The position numbers were made by a program, and so were the translations under genes. Of a DNA stretch of 64,000 nucleotides, positions 1 through 11,845 are shown piece by piece; within the stretch, counting starts at the first letter, position 1; the number at the start of each line of letters is the position of its first letter. The notes under the pieces were generated by a model. That model saw only the letters and a program-made list of their open reading frames with translations. It was not told where the DNA came from and did not search any database. Source of the stretch: Entophlyctis helioformis (taxonomy: Eukaryota > Chytridiomycota > Chytridiomycetes > Chytridiales > Chytriomycetaceae); the NCBI GenBank assembly GCA_025526915.1, contig JAHLKH010000050.1:1-64000 (forward strand). Direction: 5' to 3'.

Positions 1-3000
1 GCCCACACGGCCCTGGCTGCGCAGGCGGTCGGCGCCGCCATCAAGAAGCACATCCACGCCGTGCATGCCTTGGCCCACGTCCGTGTGGGCTTCGTGGTCC
101 TGTCGCCCGACGTCGCGGTCACCGCCTCGGGATCGACCGTCGTCTCGGCCGGCAGGCTGGTGCCCGACACGTCCGTCTTCGCCCTCCGCGCTCCGTCGTC
201 CAGCCCGACCTGCCCCTGTCGCTCGCTGCCAGCGACTTGCACGACCCCGATCCCGACTCGAGCACCGTCGCGAGTGCCGACGACGACGCCAACGTCGACG
301 CCGAGCTGCCGCCGCTGCCCGACGCCCCGTCGTTCCCGCCAAACCCCTACGACAACCTGGTTGCTCACTTTATGGCCTCCACGTTCACGGCCGTGTCTGG
401 ATCGCCGCGTCGAACATCGCCCACGGCGGCAGCGCCGAATGCAACGGCTCTGTCGCAGCACCCCTTTCTGCTCAACATCCTGCCTTGGTACACGAGTGCA
501 CTCCCCATCCTCGCGGCCAACCCCCGCAAGCAAGCTCTGGATGTGCAGGACTTGACTAGCCGCATGGGCATGGCTGATCAGGCACCCTCGCGGAGTCTGT
601 ACCACCATATCATGAACCTGCTCATCATGGACGGCGCTGTCGAGCTCGTCAGCGCGAGCCCATGGGACGCGCCGGATCCGCCCGAGTCGCGGCTGTACAT
701 GGTGCGGCATGGTGTCGTGCGGAAGCGCATGAGCGAGCTGGGCATTGACGAGGCGTCTGCCCGCTGCCAAGCGCGGAAACAAGCGTGCGCGGCCGAGTGG
801 CGATGCCGAGGATGCCGAGGATGCTGGCCATGCTGGATCGGCGGCTCGCGCTCCCAAACGGGTCGCATACCGCCATGGATGTCGACACGGCCAAGACGCT
901 TGCCATGGCGGCCTATGGCTGCCGAGTCTGCCAAGGCTGTGAATGGTGCAAATGCCACGTCTGGTGGGGATGCTCAAGACCATGCCATGCAGGCGAGCGA
1001 TGCAAACGGCACGATACCGCCACCGTCGTCCGCACCAGTGGCGGTCACGTACAAGGCCAGGCTGGAAGCGTTTCTCAAGGAGCACTTTGCCAGCGACCCT
1101 GAGCCCGTCTTCACGGTCTCTGAAGCACCTGCCCAGCAGGAGAGCACGGCCGATGCAGAGGGCAGTGGAGACGGTGCCACAGACGGCGCGACTGCATCTG
1201 CCTGCGCGTGGATTCATTGGCAGCGTTGCGCTCAAGACTGGCACGTACCAGACATCGACGACGTTTGCAAGCCGAGACGATGCGCTGGAGACGCGGCACG
1301 GTTCGCGTGGCATTTTGTCAATGTCTACTACAAGGCGCTTCTGGACGCAGAGACTGCCGATGGGCAGCTTGGCGATGCTGTTGTCAACGGGTCCAAGGAC
1401 AAGGACAAAGACAGAGCGGGCAGGGACACTGACGATTTGGGTGCTGCTGGAGCCAAGGGCGGCCATGTCAATCTGCTTGTATCGTATGCACAGCGGAGGC
1501 GGCTTGACTTTGAGTGGAAGTTTGACGCCATGCCCAAGCGGCAGTTCAAGTGCACGCTGCGTATCGCTGGCGCCGTCTATGTGTCGGACGTGTACACCAA
1601 GAAGGCTGATGCCAAGGAGAATGCTGCCAAGGTGCGGGGGGACTGTTGCGTTTTTGCATTGCTTCATGATGGAGTCGCGTGCGCATCTGACATTTCAGAC
1701 GTGTAGGTTGCCTGCGAGGCGCTCAAGATCTCTGACCTCAAGTCGTCTGAGCGGCGCACCATGCCGTCGCAGGCCGAGGTCGCGGCGGCAGCGCTTGCCG
1801 GCAAGACGCAGCAGGCGAAAAAGTCTGGCCAGCCGTCCGAGTCGGGCGGGTCGCCTGTAACCGCTGCCGCTGCTGCGAGAGCGTCGCCCGATCTTCTTGA
1901 CGACGTGATGGTGCCGGACATCCATGGCAAGCCTGGCCAGGAGATCAAGAGCGCATTCTCGCGGCTCAACGAGCTTGTGCAGAAAACGCAGGATTCCGAT
2001 CCAAGTGTCGTTTGCCGAGGAGCCTGTTCCTGCCTCTGCTCCTGCCTCTGCTCCTGCCGCTGTCGCCGTCGCCGTCTCGGAACCTGCTCCTGCAACCACA
2101 CCTACACTTGCTGCCGCATCGCCTGTGCTGGACACTGCGGCACCGCAGCCGCCTCCATCAGCCACCGACGCCACTCCTGCTCCAACCGTTACCGACGCCA
2201 CTCCCGCTCCAGCCGCTCCAGCCGCTCCAGCCGCTTCAGCGCCTGGCACCTTTACCTGCACGATCCAAGTGTACCATTCGCCGACGTCTGAACCGGCCGA
2301 GTTCACATCGAGCCCGCATCCGCGCAAGGCGGCGGCCAAGCAGGAGGCTGCAGAAATTTGTCTGGTGTTCCTGACAGAGCTGTTTGCGGCCATGGGGTCG
2401 ACGGACGGCGACGTTGCGGAAGCGGCGGACAGCAGCATGGCGAGCCCTGGGCTTGCGTCTCCGTCGCAGGGACAGCAGCGGGCAACCTGGCGTGGCGATG
2501 GACGGCCGCGGTTTGGACGCGATGGCGGCGGTGGCGGTGGTGGTGGTCGTGGTGGCGGACGGGACATGCGTGATGGGCGTGATGGTGGCCGTGGACGAGG
2601 ACGTGACGGCGGTCGCGGCGGCATGAACGGACGCGATCGCGACAGGGAACGGGACCGAGACCGCGATGGCCGCGATGGCCGATACAATGGCCGCGATGGC
2701 GGTGGTCGGACACGGTCGCCTGTTGGTCGCCGTGGCGGCGGCCGTGACGGCGGACGGGGAGGCAGCCGCGATGGTGGCCGTGATCAACGCGACGGGGGCC
2801 GTGGACCCATGCGGTCGCCTGGTCAAGGCGGTCAATGGGGACGGCCGGACCTTCGCTCGCAGGCAGGGTCGCCCATGCCCATGGGCATGCCCCAACAACC
2901 CATGGGCATGCCACCGATGGGGGTGGGGATGCAGATGCAGATGCCACTGCCCATGGGAGGCATGGGCATGGGCGTGGTGCAGAACAGCATGCCTGCCATC

Positions 3001-3492
3001 CCGCAGTCCATCCAGCATATTGTGCAGCCGCTGCTTTCTGGCAATGCTGGCGGCGGTGCTGCTGCTGGTGTTGGGCATGGCAAGTCTCCGACGATTGGGC
3101 CACAGATACCCATGTCGATGTTGGGGCAGCTGGGGCAGCTGGCACAGATGCAGCAGTCACAACAGCCGCAGCAGCCACAGCCACAGCCACAGCAGCAGCA
3201 GATGGGCATGCCAATGGGCATGAACATGGGGATGGCATTAGGGATGGGAATGGGAATGCCCATGGGCATGGCTGCTGGAGCATTACAGCAGCAACAACAA
3301 CAACAGCAACAGCAGCAACAACAACATCAACAGCAGCAGATGTTCCTTCAACAACAGCAGCAACAGCAACAACAGCAACAGCAACAACAGCAACAGCGTG
3401 CTTCTGGTGTTGTTCCTGGCGCGTTTCCGTTCATGTATCCGTTTGCTGGATGGCAACAACAACAACCGCCGCCGCCGCCTCCTCCCTCGTGA
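1..3492 (+). CDS. Multi-dsRBD, RGG/poly-Q RNA-binding protein (5' partial, frame-disrupted)
   Basis: Probable cytoplasmic or nuclear RNA-binding protein; no named ortholog recognised. The N-terminus lies upstream of the window. Three double-stranded-RNA-binding-like domains can be read: about 1050-1340 (starts YKARLEAFLKEHF, ends AARFAWHFV after a frame change), about 1460-1720 (VNLLVSYAQRRRLDFEW, then DAKENAAKVACEALK across an intron), and about 1930-2390 (EIKSAFSRLNELVQ, then KAAAKQEAAEICLVFL). The intron, about 1636-1708, joins AAK to VACEAL. A long RGG/DGRGG tract (about 2510-2820), a Met/Gly/Pro-rich stretch and a poly-Gln tail follow, ending at TGA 3490-3492. Residues before dsRBD1 (about 530-740) may form a small winged-helix-like segment, which is a weak call. 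Reading requires several one-base frame changes (near 200, 780, 880, 1195, 1295, 2000), so the annotated span is a locus, not an intact ORF. The domain calls are firm; the exact protein is not. Confidence 0.6.
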
Positions 3493-3655
3493 CCGAGCGA
3501 CTGGGCATGGTTCTGTCCTCGTTGGCCTGTCCGTGTGAATGTTTTCCATGCATGCCAGATGGCCAGTTGTGTGGCTGGCTGCGTAATCAAATGAATGCGA
3601 AAACGCGCAATAACTTTTACTTTACCTTGCTTGGGAATGCAAGCTTGACGCGAGG

Positions 3656-5530
3656 ATGCTGCGCATGTCAGACACGAGCCGCGGGAATAGTCGCGATAGC
3701 GGCGGCAGCAGGAGCAGCGGCAGCAGTAGCAGCAGCAGCGGCATCAGCCATGGCGCAGGTGCTCTCTCCAGCAGCATGCGCCGTGCAGGCGCCCACTACC
3801 GAGCAGCACGCATGGGCCGGGACCGGCATGGCCCGCACTGCCAGCGCTCCTTGTCAAACGAAGCAGTACAGCCAGCATCGCGTCAACCAGTAGCAGCCAT
3901 TCGCGTGTGTCGGATGCCAGCAGTGGCCACTTGACTCGCCATGCAGCCCTGACACCTATCCACCACCACATCAACCACCATCACAACCACCAACATCACA
4001 GCCAACAACAGCAACACTCGTCGCATCCTGCGTGGGCAGCGACAGACGAGCCATCGCAGAGCTCGAGCGCTGTTCTGGCTGCGTGGTTGGCGTCCACGCC
4101 GCCTGCCGAGCAGGAAGAGCTCAAGCGTCGGCTAGGCGTGCCGCTGCTAGCGCGACTGGATGACCTGCACGCGCAGCTGCGGCTTGTCCAGAGCATCTCT
4201 CTCGACTATGCCCGCGAGACCGAGACGGTGAGTCGCGTCCCTCGTGGCCATGAGCTCCATGCCATGTGTCTGCACGGGGCAGATGAGCGGAAGGATGGAT
4301 GGATGGACAAACGGATGGTGCTGACACTGGGATGTGTGGCTTGCAGGTCGTGGATCCAAGGTCGCTCGCCCATTTCGATGCGAGCGTGGTGCAGCAACGT
4401 GTGCGCGCGTTGATCCAGACCGTCCGTGAGCGGCTGGCCGAGACGAAGACGACTGGCAGCAGCGGTGGCACGCGGTCCAGCTCACGTGCGTCGTCGTCGT
4501 GCGTGTCGCGCGCGAGTTTCGGCAGTAGTGCTGACGAGGCCATTGCCGAGCTGCGGTGCGTGCCCACGTGTCCTGGTGCATGCTTGTGTTGCGAGGCACA
4601 CTTACACTCACAACGTCTGGTAGGGATGCGTTGGAATCCGAGTGCACGGATCTGGCTGAGCAGATCGACGGCCTGTACATCACACTCGACCTGGAACGCG
4701 ATGTTCGTGACCGGTACGTGTGCCGCTGTCTGCGTCGTGCCACTGCTGTTCTGACTCTCGTTGAGCGACTGACTGGCTGGCTGGCTGCCGTGCGAGCAGC
4801 ACACGAGAGCTCGGGCTCGATCGAAGCAAGAGCGTCAAGCAGCTCAAAAAACATTGCGGATACGATCGAGCGGGATCTGGTGTTTCACGCACAGCACCAG
4901 GCCGCAGGTGGCCCGTCTCGACCGTGTCACTACCAGCTACACCAGCATGGCGATGGCCGTGATGCAGCCCAGCATGGCATGGCCGGGCTTGACAGCGACG
5001 ACGGCGAGATGCTGGCGATGATAGAGTCCATGCGGCTCTTGGACCAAGAGATGGTGATGCCAAGCAGTGGCTGTGCAAGCACCTGCGTTGCCGGCGATGA
5101 TCCGGCCGCCAACTACACGGGCGATGACGACTTGGCTGATCAGAGTGAGGATGACGACGCGGCGGGTATGTCGTGCTCACAACCACAACCGCCAGCCGCG
5201 ACTGCAGCGCAGGACGAGGATGTGCAGGTGCACGCGCCAGTGGTCGACAGCCACCCGCGCGTGTCGGTCAGACGACGGCATCTGGTGGTGCGGCAAGCAA
5301 CGGCATCAGGCGATCGGCCACCCAAACCACCGTCACCATCACTGCCGCATCAGCCGCCGCCACCGCAGCAGCAGCCACCACCTCTGCGATCCACAGCATC
5401 GTCACAGCCACTTACGCAACTTGGCCAGCCACCTGCGATTGCACCGCGTCGCATCCGTATCCGGCCAGCACCGCAACAGCACATGCCGCCATCTGTACCA
5501 CCGCCCATCACTCCACGCCTCCACAACTAG
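3656..5530 (+). CDS. Unrecognised His/Gln- and Pro-rich protein with a central helical region
   Basis: I do not recognise this gene. Readable exons encode a Ser-rich and His/Gln-rich N-terminus, then a helical segment (PPAEQEELKRRLGVPLLARL, continuing to about 4227). An intron of about 4228-4346 (GTGAGT...TTGCAG) leads to VVDPRSLAHFDASVVQQRVR. A second intron, about 4556-4623, leads to DALESECTDLAEQIDGLYIT, and a third, about 4714-4809, leads to an acidic/helical region (LDSDDGEMLAMIESMRLLDQ). The tail is Pro/Gln-rich and stops at TAG 5528-5530. The alternating charged heptads suggest coiled coil. The start is uncertain: the first usable ATG is at 3656, but the reading frame changes before about 3900. 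Splice phases are consistent for introns 1 and 2. Confidence 0.45.
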
Positions 5531-5598
5531 TACCCAACCATAAACACCGCTGTACAAAAACACACACCACACACACACACACCGGGCACGAGGGGGCT

Positions 5599-7872
5599 TT
5601 AATCAAACTCGTTGCCTTGGATCTGCACGATCTTGTCATTGGTGTTGCGCCAGACACGGTTGAGCGTCACGGGCGTCAGGTCGTGGCATCCGTACACCTT
5701 GATGCACGTGAGATGAGTGGCCGTCGTCATGATCTGTGTGAGGATATCGTCATTGAGGCATCTGTCGCATCACCGCATCCGCATGGTCAGCCATCAAGCG
5801 AGTGAGAATGAGAGGATGGTATCCACACACACGATGGAGAGTGGGATGCTTACCGGATCCAAGAGACGTCGAGGGTGACGAGCGCGGGGCACCCGCGTGC
5901 AAGAGCAGCCATGGCAGGCTCGGTGATCTCGTCAAGCCCGTTCAGGTTGAGATGCTCGAGGCTTGGGCCAAACAGGTTGACGATGCACAGGATGACATCG
6001 TTTGTGAGCAGGACGTTGCGGTACAGCGAGAGCGGACTCCAGGCCGGTGTCCGGGGACGGCTGCAGGGTCGACAGTCCGTGCAGCATGCCCTCGCTCGTG
6101 ATGGCCGGACACTCGCCGAGCGAGAGCACCGACAGCGAGCGGCACACTTGCGATATGCGTGCAACGACCGTATCGTCCAGGAGCTCGAAGCCGTCGAGAC
6201 ACAGGGCCGTCAGGCGCGGGCCAACCGTGTCGACGAGCGCGAGCAGCGACTCGACCGGCACGCCCTTGGCGATGCCAGCGAGCGACAGCCGCGTCAGGCG
6301 AGCCATGCGCGCAACCACAGCCAGCGCGTCGCTGTCAACGCGTGTGCAGGCGGCCAGACTCAGCTGCGCCAGGTTCGGGCAGCAGTCATGCAGCACTTGC
6401 ACCGCTGGTGTCGAGAGCTTGGCCGCATTCTCCAGCACCACCTCGACGAGCGGCTCGCCCACGCCACGGAACAGACTGCTGAACCCGGCATTGGTCGGCA
6501 GGAACGGTCCTTTGAGCGTCAGCCTCTCCAGACTCGAGCACGAGCGTCCAATCTCGGCCAGCACGCTGTCCGTGATGCGGCCGCACAGCGACAGGTTGAG
6601 CGTGCGCACATTCGGGCACAGCAGCGGGATCGTGCCCAGCCCGTCTTCGTCAATGCGCGCACAGTCAAACAGCTCAACCGTGTCCTGGTCCGCGCCGAGA
6701 AAGAGCCCCACGGTGCGGTTGTTGAGATGCCGCGACTTGCTGATGATCTTGGAGATCTGCCGCTTGGTCGCGTACGGGATATCGCCAAACTGGTCCACAT
6801 CGTCAATCAGCTCTGCCACTCTCTGTCGTGCCACACGCCGTGTTAGCCAGTACATCCCATGCCTCTCCACTCTCCACTCCAATCCTCCCTCGCCCACCTT
6901 GATGCACATGTCGCGCAGGGAGAGCAGGATGCCCTGCAGCTCGCCCGACATGGCCAGCACCTCCATCTCCCGCTTCTTGCGCTTGATCTTGGACATGGCG
7001 CGCGCAGGCTGCTGCTGGATCGCCACACACGCTCCACAGAGCCCCGACACAGCCCCTCGGCCACCGCCACCGCCGCCTTCGCCGCCAGAAGCCGCCACAT
7101 AACGGCGCTGGCACCGCGAGCAAAACTGTACGAGCGCGCTTGGGTGAGCCGGGTTGAGCGGGCCGGCCGCTGCATCGCGACGCGACCGTTTGGTGTGTCT
7201 GGATCGCGGAGCGTACGGGTTGTCGCCACCAAAGTCGGCATCGTCGTCGTCATCGTCCTCGTCCTTGCCCTTGCCGTTTCCATTGGCCTTGCCCTTGCCC
7301 TTGGCTTGGCGTGCCGGCGTCTTGCGTTTGGATCCTGTCCCCACGGTCAACGGGTCGGTCTCTGCGGGCACGTTCTGCACTGCACTCGCAACGGCTGTTG
7401 CTGCTGTTGCCGATGACGACGACGAAGACGATCCAGCAACTGCTGCTGGAGCATCAGCATCAGCAAGAGTCGACACTCGTACTTGAACGGTGCTTGGTTC
7501 GTTGGCGTCGGCCGTTGCTGCCTCGCCGTCTGGTGCAGCGGCAGGTGCATCCGCTTGCTCTGCCTGCTGCTGCTGCTGCTGTGGATTGCGACGGTGGTAT
7601 CCGGTCGGTGCACGGATGCCTCGCTCGCGCAGGAAGCTGGGCCAGGCCAACATCGCCACAGTCAGTAGCGGACCAGCCAGCCAGCCAACCGGCAGACGGC
7701 AGACAGAGTGCAGACGGCAGAGGGAGGAGCGTCACCTGGATAGGGCAGAGGTTGGGCCTCGCACTTGGTTGCGGCTCGCAGCGCCAGCGCCGTCACCTCG
7801 ACCACGGCCACGGCCCCGGCCACCGTCTGCTGTGCCCGTTGCAGGCACTTCCTGCTGCGGCTGTTCGGACAT
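5599..7872 (-). CDS. RAD7: Rad7-type nucleotide excision repair protein (LRR)
   Basis: Homolog of yeast Rad7/S. pombe Rhp7, the LRR partner of Rad16 in global-genome nucleotide excision repair and part of a damage-linked ubiquitin ligase. Exon 1 (7872-7736) starts MSEQPQQEV, has a GR-rich patch and ends in the family signature RGPTSALS. It splices across 7735-7637 (GTGACG...CTGAC...CAG) to SFLRERGIRAP, the hallmark Rad7 N-terminus. Next come Ala/Gln/Ser-rich linkers, a basic/acidic patch, and a CxxC...CxxC zinc-binding pair (FCSRCQRRY ... LCGACV). Leucine-rich repeats follow (LCPNVRTLNLSLCGRITDS, LAQLSLAACTRVDSDALAVV, LTALCLDGFELLDDTVV). The last intron (5853-5762) joins WI(R) to CLNDDILTQIM, and the protein ends QGNEFD at TAA 5599-5601. 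A frame change near 6040 separates two clearly homologous LRR stretches. The downstream MSEQ start was preferred because upstream residues look non-coding. Confidence 0.85.
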
Positions 7873-8082
7873 TGGTTGTCCAGATGGCGACAAGAAGGGA
7901 AAGAGCAGCAGCGGCAGGTTCACGAGGGCACGTTTACTATGACGAAAAGGGATGTGCGATGTGTGATGTGCGGATGGATACAAGGAAGGGGAGGTGGGCG
8001 GCAGGTGCACAGGCAAGCGTGCAGATGCCGGCCGGTCTAGGAGGGGAGGGGAGGGGAGGATCGTACGCGCGCAGCCTCATGC

Positions 8083-10126
8083 TCAGGCCTGCTGTTGCTG
8101 CATGTGCTGCTGCTGCATGTGCTGTTGTTGTTGTTGTTGCTGTTGTTGTTGTTGCTGCATGTGCATCTGCTGTTGGTGCATCTGCTGCTGCTGCTGCTGT
8201 TGGTGCTGTTGGTGCTGGTGCATGTTGGGCGGCGGCGTCGGCGTCTGCTGCTGCAGCTGCTGCAACGACATGCTCTGCATCACAGCGGCCGGCTGCTGGT
8301 GCATGCCATTCAATCCCTGCTGCTGTTGAGATGGCTGATGTTGGGCCTGATGTTGCTGCTGCTGCTGTTGCTGCTGCTGTTGCTGCTGCTGCTGAAAGAA
8401 CGGCTGCGATTGCTGTCGCTGGTGCTGGGACGCGTCGTTGCTGTGCAGCAGCTGCGTCAGAATCGACGGCTCAATGTGCGGCTTGCGGAACGCGTCCGCG
8501 GTCGGGCCCATGACGAGGCTGCCGTGGTTGGCGTTGGCGGCCACCATGGCGCTGGGATCGTGTGCTGGCGCCGGCCCCATCCACTGCTGGCGCATGCCGC
8601 CGTTGCCGACATTCGCGCCGTTGCTGGCGTCGCTGTGCATGTGCATGTTGCCGCTGTGCTGGTGGTGGCCCATGAACCCGGCGGCCGACGGCGGCGTGCC
8701 CATGTGGGCTGCCGCATTCACGCTGACCGACAGCGGGATGCCCGCAGCGCCTTGATCGATGGCGCCGGCCGACGGGTGGAAGCCTTGCTGGAAGTTGACC
8801 GCTGGCTGGCCGTTGGCGTCGAAGCCCTGGATGGGCAGAGCCGCAGACATGGTGTTCATGGTGTTCATGATGTTCATCGGACTCGAGATCATGTTGGTCG
8901 ACACGATCGGCGAGGCGAGCTGCTGCTGCTGGTTGTGCACGTGCTCGAGCGACAGCGACGACGGGCGGAACGAGCGGCCAAAGTTGAGGCCTGCCCCCAT
9001 GGACGATGTGCCGTCGCCAGATGGCCCAGAGCCTGCACGGAATGGCATGTTGCCTGAGAGTGGATGGTCCGCACAGTGACGATCAAGCGGCGAGTGACAG
9101 TCGGGGTGGCAGTAGCAGAACGAGTCAGATCGGCAACAGATAGGCACGATGAGCGGCAACAGATAAGCACGACGAGCAGCACGATAACCACTCACCGCCG
9201 TCTGGAATCATGGAGCGCGGGCCTTGTGTCGGATCGTACGAGGCAGCCGAAGAGGCCATGTCGTCTGGGCGGAACTGCTGCATGGGATTAGGGACCGACG
9301 ACGACATGCCACTCGTGTACACGCTCTCGTCGTCGTCCTCGTCGTCGTCAAAGTTGCCAAAGTCGTACGCCATCGGCTGTGAGGACGACATGTACATCAT
9401 GTCGGCGCTCAGCGAGTTGTTGCGCGACAGGATCGGCATGCCCGAGCCGTTCACGAGCTTGCCGTTGCGCTTCTTCATCTGGGTGGCGAGCATCGGGTTG
9501 TGTTGCTGCATCTGCTGCATCTGCTGCAGGCGCTGGTGCTGCTGCACCTGCTGCGGGTCGTGGCCAAAGACCTCGAGCAGCGGGTCTTCGTCGAGGATGT
9601 CGGGGTAGTTCAGGGGCGGCATGCCGAGCCCGCTGCGGAGCCGTGTGATCTCGTCACGCATCTCGTTGTTCTGTTGGCGCAGGGCCATGGCTGTGCGGTC
9701 CTTGCTCTCGATTATGCGGCGTAACTCGCTCACGTACTCGAGGGAGCGTTGCACGATGATGGACTTTGACGGCTTGCGGACAGAGGAGAGCGAGGGGACG
9801 GTGTTGGCCAGGTCCTGGAAGCGGTGGTTGAGCGACTCGCGGCGGGCACGCTCGATGGCGTTGTGGCTGGCACGCTTCTCCTCGGTGCGATGGACGGGCT
9901 TGACGCTGTTGCGAGAGTAGGCGGCAGCGGTGGTGGTCGTGGCGTACGGTGACCACCGGACAAACGGCAGCGGAGGAGGTGCCATCGAGTCCGGGGTGGT
10001 CGGCGTGGGCAGAGCGTGCGGTGCGTCCACATTGGCGACGTTGGTATCAATGCCCATGTGGTGCACAGCGTGGGGCGGGAAGGGGCGGTCGTGGTGCACA
10101 GCGTGGTGTGTGTGTTGCGCAAGCAT
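8083..10126 (-). CDS. bHLH transcription factor with poly-Q C-terminus
   Basis: Nuclear DNA-binding transcription factor, two exons (10126-9196 and 9053-8083, GTGAGT...CTCTCAG), about 633 aa. The basic helix-loop-helix lies at about residues 80-140: basic region HNAIERARRES, helix 1 LNHRFQDLANTVPSL, a loop with RKPSKS, and helix 2 IIVQRSLEYVSELRR. It continues into a short leucine/Gln-rich coiled region (ALRQQNNEMRDEITRLRSGL). The H-E-R triplet at basic positions 5, 9 and 13 is the class-B pattern expected to bind CACGTG-type E-boxes. After an acidic patch (FDDDEDDDES), exon 2 encodes Met/Asn/His-rich and poly-Gln activation-like sequence, ending at TGA 8083-8085. The specific family (Max-, USF- or Cbf1-like) cannot be decided by eye. 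The start ATG at 10126 is the first in frame. Confidence 0.85.
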
Positions 10127-11011
10127 GGCGACGATGGGCAGAGCAGGGGAAAGTCGGACCAGAGGCGCAACAGAACAGGAGGAGCGTGTGGAGGCGGAGG
10201 CATGAGCCCAGATGGAGCCCAGCGTGGTGGTGATGGCGCGGTGACGTTGTTGTTGCGCGCAGTGATGGTGTCGGCGTCGGTGTCGGTGTCGGCGTCGGTG
10301 TCGGTGTCGGTGTCGGTGTTGGCGAGATAAGATTCAAGGGGGAGGCGATGGGCGATGGGCGATGGCGATGGCGACGGCGTTGGCGTTTACGCGGGCAGCC
10401 GGCGCGGCAATACCATTTCGGCCGAGACGGGCACAGGCAAAGGGGGAGCGGGCAACGGCAGAAAGGAGGCGGCGTGTGTCAGCACGTGCCTCTGGTGAAG
10501 AGCATGTGGGCAGCATGTGGGCAGCAGCCAGCACGCAGCACACCACATGCTGCTGCTGGCTGGAGACAAGATCTGGCCGTATGCCAGCGGCCCATGTGCT
10601 CAGCAGTGCGGCTGTCGCGGTGCGCGGTGCACGTACCTGCCGGCCTTGAACGACGACGACAGCGACGACGGGCCAGCAAACGATCCAGGCTCGCCCGTAA
10701 ACGAGGCCGACACTGGCGTGGCGGGCAGATGGCAGGCGGATGACGGACAGGCAGGTGGCGGACAGGCGGATGGCAGGCGGATGGCAGGCGGATGGCAGGC
10801 GGATGGTGTGGTGCACAGTGATCACGTAACGTCGGGCGGTGAAATGAGAGATGGAGACGCACATGGAGGCGAGAGCATGTCAGCAGACCGTCAGCGGATC
10901 AAGCGTTTGTGCATCGTGCGCATCACACGCTCGTCACCGGTCGACGCCAAGCAGAGCTTGTTGCGGGTCCAACAGCACAGGCAGGCGAGAGGCGAGAGGC
11001 GAGAGGCGTAC
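10127..11011. other. Gap between bHLH gene and Q-rich gene
   Basis: No supported gene. It contains a GGTGTC/GGCGTC hexanucleotide array at about 10266-10321 and GGCGGAT-type short repeats at about 10740-10805. It could include the 5' leader of the bHLH gene and the unresolved last exon(s) of the Q-rich gene. Confidence 0.5.
10266..10321 (+). repeat. Hexanucleotide microsatellite (GGTGTC/GGCGTC)n
   Basis: Imperfect tandem hexamers, about nine units, just upstream of the bHLH start codon on its promoter side. Confidence 0.85.
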
Positions 11012-11614
11012 CTGAGGGATCTAGGAAGGAGAAGCCGGCGCCTGTGCCTGCACCTGCCTGCTGCTGATGCTGCATGTGATGCTGCTGTTGCTGTTGTTTG
11101 CTGTTGGTGCATGTGCTGCTGCTGCTGTTGGTGCTGATACATGTCATGCTGACTGTGCACCGGCTGCTGGCCGTGGGGATGGGGCTGCTGGTACGACAGA
11201 TGCTGGTGGCCGGGATTGCCGGGATTGCCGGTGTTGCCGGTGTTGCCGGCGGCAGCGGCCACGGCAAGACCCACAGACAGCGCCCCCTGCTGGACATGGC
11301 CTTGGCCCTGACCGCCCATGGAGTTGAGCGGAGCCGAGCCCGTTGACGAAGGCGACATGGACGCCGTGGATGTCGAAGACGCCGACATGAGGTTGCCGCC
11401 CGACGGAAACGGGTACTGCTGCTGGTTGCTGCTGCTGCTGCTGGTGGTGCTGCTGCTGCTGCTGGTGGTGGTACTGGGCAGACGAGCCTGCGGATGCAGG
11501 TGCCGACGATGGCGGGGTCATGGCAAAGCCGGAAGTGTGCAGCGAGCTCGGCCCAAGGGCCTGTGCCGTTGCACCGACGGAGCCTCCCGCGGCCGTCCCT
11601 TGGACCTGAAACGG

Positions 11615-11645
<31 letters not shown>

Positions 11646-11845
11646 AAATGCTGCTGCTGGGCCTGCTGCTCGTGTTGCTGTGCACCAGCGTAAACACTGC
11701 CCGTCTGCGCGTGGTTCAGCGGGGAGATGTCGCTGCCGTGCTGCTGTTGCTGTCCTTGCTGGGTCTGTTGCTGCTGCTGTCCTTGCTGTTGCTGGGCCTG
11801 ATGCTGGGCCTGATGCTGCTGGGCCAGGTATTGGCTGTCGTCCAT
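11012..11845 (-). CDS. Q-rich low-complexity protein, 3' end unresolved
   Basis: Unrecognised. From ATG 11845 it reads MDDSQYLAQQHQ and then long Gln tracts interrupted by His, Ala and Gly. A Thr/Ser/Pro patch (FAMTPPSSAPASAGSS) and further Gln follow. After a one-base frame change inside a poly-Gln run near 11410, a coherent Ser/Gly-rich stretch continues (YPFPSGGNLMSASSTSTASM; later GNTGNTGNPGNPG and HMHQQQ). The reading ends in GAGFSFLDPS at a good donor (CTCAG|GTACGC, boundary 11012/11011). The last exon was not identified. Composition is typical of transcriptional co-regulators and the gene lies head-to-tail upstream of the bHLH gene, so it could conceivably be an upstream part of it, but no splice path joining them was found. 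Confidence 0.45.
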
